From contig CAXBNF010000007.1 in the NCBI GenBank assembly GCA_963977065.1, forward strand, positions 47,618 through 111,617: a stretch of 64,000 nucleotides of DNA, read 5' to 3'. Below the pieces are notes generated by a model that was not told the DNA's origin, made no database searches, and saw only the letters and a program-made list of their open reading frames with translations. Source of the stretch: Planktosalinus sp963977065 (GTDB lineage Bacteria; Bacteroidota; Bacteroidia; Flavobacteriales; Flavobacteriaceae). A program made the position numbers and the translations under genes. Positions 59,791 to 64,000 of the stretch are shown here, piece after piece (position 1 is the stretch's first letter; each line of letters begins with the position of its first letter).

Positions 59791-61266
59791 TTAATACGCT
59801 TTCGCGAAAAGTACCCGTTTTACAGAGGGTTTGCCACTATAAACACAACTGCCTTCCTCTTGTTTTGCATCCAACGGAATGCACCTTATGGTGGCTTTGG
59901 TTTGGTTTTTAATGAGTTCTTCCGTCTCGGCTGTACCGTCCCAGTGAGCACTTAAAAAACCACCCTTGGTTTCCAAAACATTCTTAAATTCATCAAAAGA
60001 GTTTACCTCTGTGATACTTTCATTTCTGAATTTAAGTGCCTTGTCAAAGAGGTTTGATTGAATCTCTTTCAATAAAGCCTCCAGAGTGTCTGCCAAACCT
60101 TCTCTTTCAATAATTTCTTTTGTAAGGGTATCTCTGCGTGCAACTTCCACCGATTTATTTTCCAAATCCTTGGGACCAATCGCAATGCGCACCGGCACGC
60201 CTTTGAGTTCATATTCATTGAACTTCCATCCGGGTTTGTGGGTGTCTCGCTTATCGAGTTTCACTCTAATTCCTTTCGCTTTAAGCTCGTTTACTAGGGT
60301 TTCTGCTTCTTCGCAAACGGCATCATATTGCTCATCACTGCGGTAAATGGGAACAATCACAACCTGATCTGGGGCCAGATTTGGCGGAATCACCAAGCCG
60401 TTGTCGTCGCTGTGTGTCATCACCAAAGCACCCATCAAACGCGTAGAAACACCCCAGGAGGTTGCCCACACATAATCGAGCTTCCCGTCACGGTCTGCAA
60501 ATTTTACGTCAAAAGCTTTCGCGAAATTCTGTCCCAAAAAATGCGAGGTCCCGGCCTGTAATGCCTTTCCATCCTGCATCAAAGCTTCTATACAATAGGT
60601 TTCCAAAGCCCCTGCAAATCGTTCACTTTCGGTTTTCGTTCCTTTAATCACAGGGATCGCCATAAAGTTTTCGGCAAAATCAGCATACACGTTCATCATT
60701 TGCTCAGCCTCTTCAATAGCTTCCTGCTTCGTGGCGTGTGCAGTGTGCCCTTCCTGCCATAAAAATTCGGCAGTTCTTAAAAACAAACGCGTACGCATTT
60801 CCCAGCGCACTACATTGGCCCATTGGTTGACGAGTATAGGCAAGTCTCTGTAAGACTGTACCCACTTACGATAGGTATCCCAAATGATGGTCTCTGAGGT
60901 GGGTCTTACAATAAGCTCTTCCTCCAGCTTGGCGTCTGGATCCACTATGATACCGCTTCCGTCTTCTGCATTTTTGAGTCTATAGTGAGTTACCACGGCA
61001 CATTCTTTGGCAAAACCATCAACGTGACTGGCTTCTTTACTGAAGTAGGATTTTGGGATAAATAATGGAAAATAGGCGTTTTGATGACCGGTTTCCTTAA
61101 ACATACGGTCAAGCTCTGCCTGCATTTTTTCCCAGATAGCATACCCATAAGGTTTAATGACCATACAACCCCTCACACCAGAGTTTTCAGCTAAATCTGC
61201 TTTGACAACCAACTCGTTGTACCATTTCGAATAATCTTCTCCCCTCGTGGTTAAATTCTTTCCCAT
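59791..61266 (-). CDS. proS: Proline--tRNA ligase (archaeal/eukaryotic-type, short form)
   Basis: A 491-residue class II synthetase: motif 1 region VRGCMVIKPYGYAIWEKMQ, motif 2 VRPTSETIIWDTYRKWVQSY and VVRWEMRTRLFLRTAEFLWQEGHTAH (in two pieces), motif 3 LVMTHSDDNGLVIPPNLAP. The anticodon-binding domain and a C-terminal zinc-like domain (ending KRVLFAKAY) follow. There is no INS editing insertion, which marks it as the archaeal-type enzyme found across Bacteroidota. It charges tRNA-Pro. The start codon is an ATG at MGKNLTTRGEDY. Confidence 0.96.
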   Translation of the reverse strand: MGKNLTTRGEDYSKWYNELVVKADLAENSGVRGCMVIKPYGYAIWEKMQAELDRMFKETGHQNAYFPLFIPKSYFSKEASHVDGFAKECAVVTHYRLKNAEDGSGIIVDPDAKLEEELIVRPTSETIIWDTYRKWVQSYRDLPILVNQWANVVRWEMRTRLFLRTAEFLWQEGHTAHATKQEAIEEAEQMMNVYADFAENFMAIPVIKGTKTESERFAGALETYCIEALMQDGKALQAGTSHFLGQNFAKAFDVKFADRDGKLDYVWATSWGVSTRLMGALVMTHSDDNGLVIPPNLAPDQVVIVPIYRSDEQYDAVCEEAETLVNELKAKGIRVKLDKRDTHKPGWKFNEYELKGVPVRIAIGPKDLENKSVEVARRDTLTKEIIEREGLADTLEALLKEIQSNLFDKALKFRNESITEVNSFDEFKNVLETKGGFLSAHWDGTAETEELIKNQTKATIRCIPLDAKQEEGSCVYSGKPSVKRVLFAKAY

Positions 61267-61370
61267 ACCTTTAAGATTGGCATAAATATTGTGTTAAATG
61301 TGTTAAAGTATTCTTTGCTTTTTGCAAAACTACTTAAATTTATAGTGTTGAACAATTAAAAACCGTTGTT

Positions 61371-62366
61371 ATGAAAACTTATACAAATAATAATTTCTTT
61401 TACAGGCTTCTTGCTGTTGCCGTGCTAAGCGTTGTCTTGGTTTCCTGCGGCACCTCAAGAGAGACCGCTTTTAACGACAACGACGGTATTTACAATAATA
61501 CATCAAATAATGATAGCAATGATACCGAAGAAGTTGATAAAAATTATTACAAGCAATATTTCCAAACCAAAGCACAGGCCTATTCTGAAATTCCGGAAGA
61601 AAATGTAATTTTTACAGATATCGACGCCTATACTTCCACCGATGCTTACATAGATGAAGAAGGTGTGATTCACGAAGAGTATTCAAACGAATATGAATCC
61701 TATGGTGCCTGGGGTGAAACCTCTGAAGTATCTATCAATATTTATTCAAATCCCGGTTTTGGGTATTACAATTACTGGCACAGACCCTACTGGTGGTATG
61801 GAAGTGGATGGGGCATCAGCTACTGGGGATATAGTGGTTTCTACAGACCTTTCTGGGGCTATGGACATCCTTATTACTGGTCTCCCTGGGGCAGTGGTTA
61901 TTACTATGCATACAACCCTTACCACAACCCTTATTACAACCCCTACTATGGCGGATACTCAAACTATGTGGCTTACAACAGAGGAAGGCGCAATACAGAC
62001 TACAACAGATCAAACCGCTCTGTCAACCGGGGTACAAATGCATCAACTCGTTCAAACAGAAGCTACTCGAGATCTGAGGCAAACCGAAGAATCAATAATA
62101 GCAGCCGTTCTCAAAATGTGAGAAGCAATTCTACGCAGCGTTCAAGAACAAACACAACCCGAAAAGCACCCACTCAAAGAAGTCAAAGTGTGAGAGGATC
62201 AAACAATTCGAGAAATTTTCCCTCTACAAACACTTCGCGTTCCACAAACACACGAAGTTCCGGAACGACAACCAGCAGAGGAGGCTCAAGTGTTCGCTCA
62301 AGCAGCGGGACTTCCTCCCGTTCTGGCGGGGGCACTAGCAGCAGAGGTCGAGGTGGCAGAGGATAA
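61371..62366 (+). CDS. Lipoprotein with Tyr/Gly/Trp-rich centre and Ser/Arg-rich tail
   Basis: A 331-residue protein. The lipoprotein signal ends SVVLVSCGTS (Cys about 27). An acidic segment (about 30-120) leads to a Tyr/Trp/Gly-rich block (about 125-205) with repeats such as YNPYHNPYYNPYYGG, and then a basic low-complexity tail (about 205-331) made mainly of Ser, Arg, Thr, Asn and Gly. I recognise this as a 'vitellogenin-like' type seen in Flavobacteriaceae but know of no assigned function. It may be a surface or matrix protein. It is 34 bp upstream of, and co-directional with, the porin-like gene. Confidence 0.8.
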   Translation: MKTYTNNNFFYRLLAVAVLSVVLVSCGTSRETAFNDNDGIYNNTSNNDSNDTEEVDKNYYKQYFQTKAQAYSEIPEENVIFTDIDAYTSTDAYIDEEGVIHEEYSNEYESYGAWGETSEVSINIYSNPGFGYYNYWHRPYWWYGSGWGISYWGYSGFYRPFWGYGHPYYWSPWGSGYYYAYNPYHNPYYNPYYGGYSNYVAYNRGRRNTDYNRSNRSVNRGTNASTRSNRSYSRSEANRRINNSSRSQNVRSNSTQRSRTNTTRKAPTQRSQSVRGSNNSRNFPSTNTSRSTNTRSSGTTTSRGGSSVRSSSGTSSRSGGGTSSRGRGGRG

Positions 62367-62400
62367 AATTCACTAAGTCTAATTCAAAAAATCAATTTTA

Positions 62401-63924
62401 ATGAAAAGAATCTATTTCTTGGTCATACTGTTCTTGGCTTGCCCAATCTTAGTTGCTCAAAGCATCGTGGATGCACTGAGATACAGTTCAGAAAGTTTAC
62501 ACGGAACCGCGCGTTACAGCAGCATGAGTGGTGCTTTTGGTGCACTGGGCGGCGACTTGTCTGCCATCCAAATCAACCCGGCAGGCTCAGCTGTATTCCT
62601 GAACAGCACTGCCGCAGTTTCGCTTTCTTTAAGCGATGTTAAAAATGAAACCAACTACTTCAACAACACAAACAAAACCTTCAATACCGATTTAAGTTTC
62701 AATCAAGCCGGAATGGTCTTTGTTTTTGATACAGGCAATCAGGATTCTGCTTGGCGTAAATTTACACTGGGATTGAATTTTGACATGACAAACAATTTTG
62801 ACGATGCTTTTTTTGCGTCGGGCCAAAGCACAACGTCCATTGATGAATATTTTTTAGGGTATGCACAAGGGGTTCCACTGGATTTACTGCAACTACAATC
62901 AGGAGAGACCATATCAAGTTTGTACCGATTTTTAGGTGAAACGGAAGGCTTTGGGGCTCAGCAAGCCTTTATGGGTTTCCAGTCATTTATCATTGACCCT
63001 GTTGATTTTGATAACCCTAACAACACCACATATATTTCAAACATTGCTGCCGGACCTAAAAATCAGGAATACAGTAAACAAACATCCGGTTACAATGCCA
63101 AGTTTACCATCAATTTGGGAACTCAAATCAATGACAATTTATTTCTGGGACTTAATCTCAACTCACATCTCATTGATTACAGAGAATCCACTTTTTTCTT
63201 TGAAAGCAACTCAAACTCAGAAAGCCTGGTGAATCAAATTGGTTTTAGAAACAATCTGGCGGTTATTGGAGATGGTTTTTCAGCTCAATTCGGGCTCATT
63301 ACAAGAGCAACAGAGTTTTTTAGATTTGGACTTACTTATGACACGCCCACCTGGTATGCCATACTGGAAGAAACCAATCAGGCAATTTCAACCATTAGAA
63401 CAGAAGATGGTGAAAGTATCACAGAACGTATTCAACCCAATATCATCAATATTTATGAAGAATACAGACTCAGAAGTCCCGGAAAACTCTCAGCGAGTAT
63501 GGCCTATTTATTTGGCACAAACGGACTCATAAGTGTGGACTATTCCTATAAAGATTTTTCAACTATGCGTTTTAGTCCTGGTGATATTGCTGCATTTGCT
63601 CAAGAAAATACTAAAATAGACGACTTATTTAAAGGAGCCTCTACCTTTAAAATTGGGGGTGAATACAGACTCAACCAACTCAGCTTGCGAGGCGGGTTTC
63701 AATTTGAAGAAAGTCCCTATAAAAACACTCAAACTATGAATGATTTAAGCGGGTTTTCTCTGGGCCTTGGATATAATTTTGGGTCTTTCAAAGTGGATTT
63801 GGGGTACGCCAGAACAGAACAGGAAAGAAAGGAACAGTTTTTTCCAAACAGTGCCTTTACCAATGCAACCCTGGTAAATACTACTGAAAACTTCTTTACA
63901 CTCACCACAAATTTCACCTTCTAA
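62401..63924 (+). CDS. FadL/OmpP1-like outer-membrane transport protein
   Basis: A 507-residue protein with a signal peptide (ending LVAQ, 20). The mature N-terminus SIVDALRYSSESLHGTARYSSMSGAFGALGGDLSAI (quoted in part: GAFGALGGDLSAI, then NPAGSAVF) matches FadL/TodX-family proteins with the NPA box. The remainder shows alternating amphipathic strands with terminal aromatic TTNFTF, as expected for a 14-stranded barrel. Family members pass hydrophobic compounds; the Bacteroidota relatives are often misnamed hemin receptor. Substrate is not known. Confidence 0.87.
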   Translation: MKRIYFLVILFLACPILVAQSIVDALRYSSESLHGTARYSSMSGAFGALGGDLSAIQINPAGSAVFLNSTAAVSLSLSDVKNETNYFNNTNKTFNTDLSFNQAGMVFVFDTGNQDSAWRKFTLGLNFDMTNNFDDAFFASGQSTTSIDEYFLGYAQGVPLDLLQLQSGETISSLYRFLGETEGFGAQQAFMGFQSFIIDPVDFDNPNNTTYISNIAAGPKNQEYSKQTSGYNAKFTINLGTQINDNLFLGLNLNSHLIDYRESTFFFESNSNSESLVNQIGFRNNLAVIGDGFSAQFGLITRATEFFRFGLTYDTPTWYAILEETNQAISTIRTEDGESITERIQPNIINIYEEYRLRSPGKLSASMAYLFGTNGLISVDYSYKDFSTMRFSPGDIAAFAQENTKIDDLFKGASTFKIGGEYRLNQLSLRGGFQFEESPYKNTQTMNDLSGFSLGLGYNFGSFKVDLGYARTEQERKEQFFPNSAFTNATLVNTTENFFTLTTNFTF

Positions 63925-63945
63925 ATTGTTGGATTTAAACCAAAT

Positions 63946-63980
63946 AAAGAGCCATTTTCTATCAAGAAAATGGCTCTTTT
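63946..63980 (+). terminator. Terminator after the FadL-like gene
   Basis: AAAGAGCCATTTTCT pairs with AGAAAATGGCTCTTT across a four-base loop, a 15-bp perfect stem ending in four T. Confidence 0.92.
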
Positions 63981-64000
63981 AATTCTATATAAAAGGTTTA

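Noticed and set aside
1..64000. CRISPR arrays, restriction-modification, toxin-antitoxin or known defence genes
   Set aside because: I found no regularly spaced repeats and none of the domain motifs of such systems in any convincing frame.

Overview
The window is a contiguous piece of a low-GC chromosome from the phylum Bacteroidota, most likely a marine or aquatic member of the Flavobacteriaceae. The evidence is: five secreted proteins ending in a type IX secretion system (T9SS) type A sorting domain; promoters of the Bacteroidota form TTTG-N19/20-TAnnTTTG; little Shine-Dalgarno signal; TTG and GTG starts; and typical flavobacterial gene neighbourhoods (tgt-lptG, DUF4199 with a GT2 glycosyltransferase, a split transketolase, a DoxX/BT_3928-like gene). 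Nearly everything is ordinary chromosome. I see no phage, plasmid, CRISPR array or intact insertion sequence.

Layout. 1-17.5 kb is almost all on the minus strand. It holds a truncated GNAT/nitrilase gene, a ComM-type ATPase, a T9SS subtilase, a run asnB-like/neuB-like/tilS/dsbD-like, then dnaB, and a run tgt-lptG-EamA-accA, with a PhzF-type gene upstream. 17.6-30.8 kb is mostly on the plus strand: split transketolase, DUF4199 + glycosyltransferase, phosphohexomutase, MsbA-like ABC exporter, an ECF sigma / membrane protein / Spy-like trio, RsmB-type methyltransferase and a secreted endonuclease I. Converging on these are rpmE2 and a YCF48-type lipoprotein. 31-39 kb is an accessory surface module. 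39-48 kb carries secreted peptidases (M28, M1), a fasciclin lipoprotein and a 1094-residue TolB-propeller/amidohydrolase. 48-54 kb is housekeeping (folP, DUF1599, DoxX-DUF6624 fusion, OppB-like permease, tpiA, prmA, clpS). 54.2-55.9 kb is a tRNA-Arg followed by a decayed integration scar. 56-64 kb has apt, a secreted agmatine-deiminase-like protein, rpsT, tRNA-Glu, proS, a Tyr/Gly/Ser/Arg-rich lipoprotein and an outer-membrane porin-like protein.

Two things deserve attention. First, at 31.3-39 kb a non-hybrid propeller histidine kinase and a NarL/LuxR response regulator flank three genes for surface or secreted proteins: a sandwich-like T9SS protein, a zinc-protease/FISUMP lipoprotein, and a triple-repeat T9SS protein. 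Each of these three genes carries the same palindrome, consensus CCACATCTTTATGTGGTTGA, fused to its -33 promoter element at nearly identical spacing (60-64 nt before the ATG). This looks like a self-contained, locally encoded signalling regulon. Second, the 515-bp gap at 25.3-25.8 kb holds two tandem minus-strand small-RNA candidates. Each has a -7 promoter box, a hairpin with the loop GCCCCAA on a stem whose bases differ but stay paired (including a G-U wobble that pairs only on the minus strand), and a terminator hairpin. Smaller oddities are a Tgt without its zinc cysteines, an M28 peptidase with Asp in place of a metal-ligand His, and a DoxX-DUF6624 fusion.
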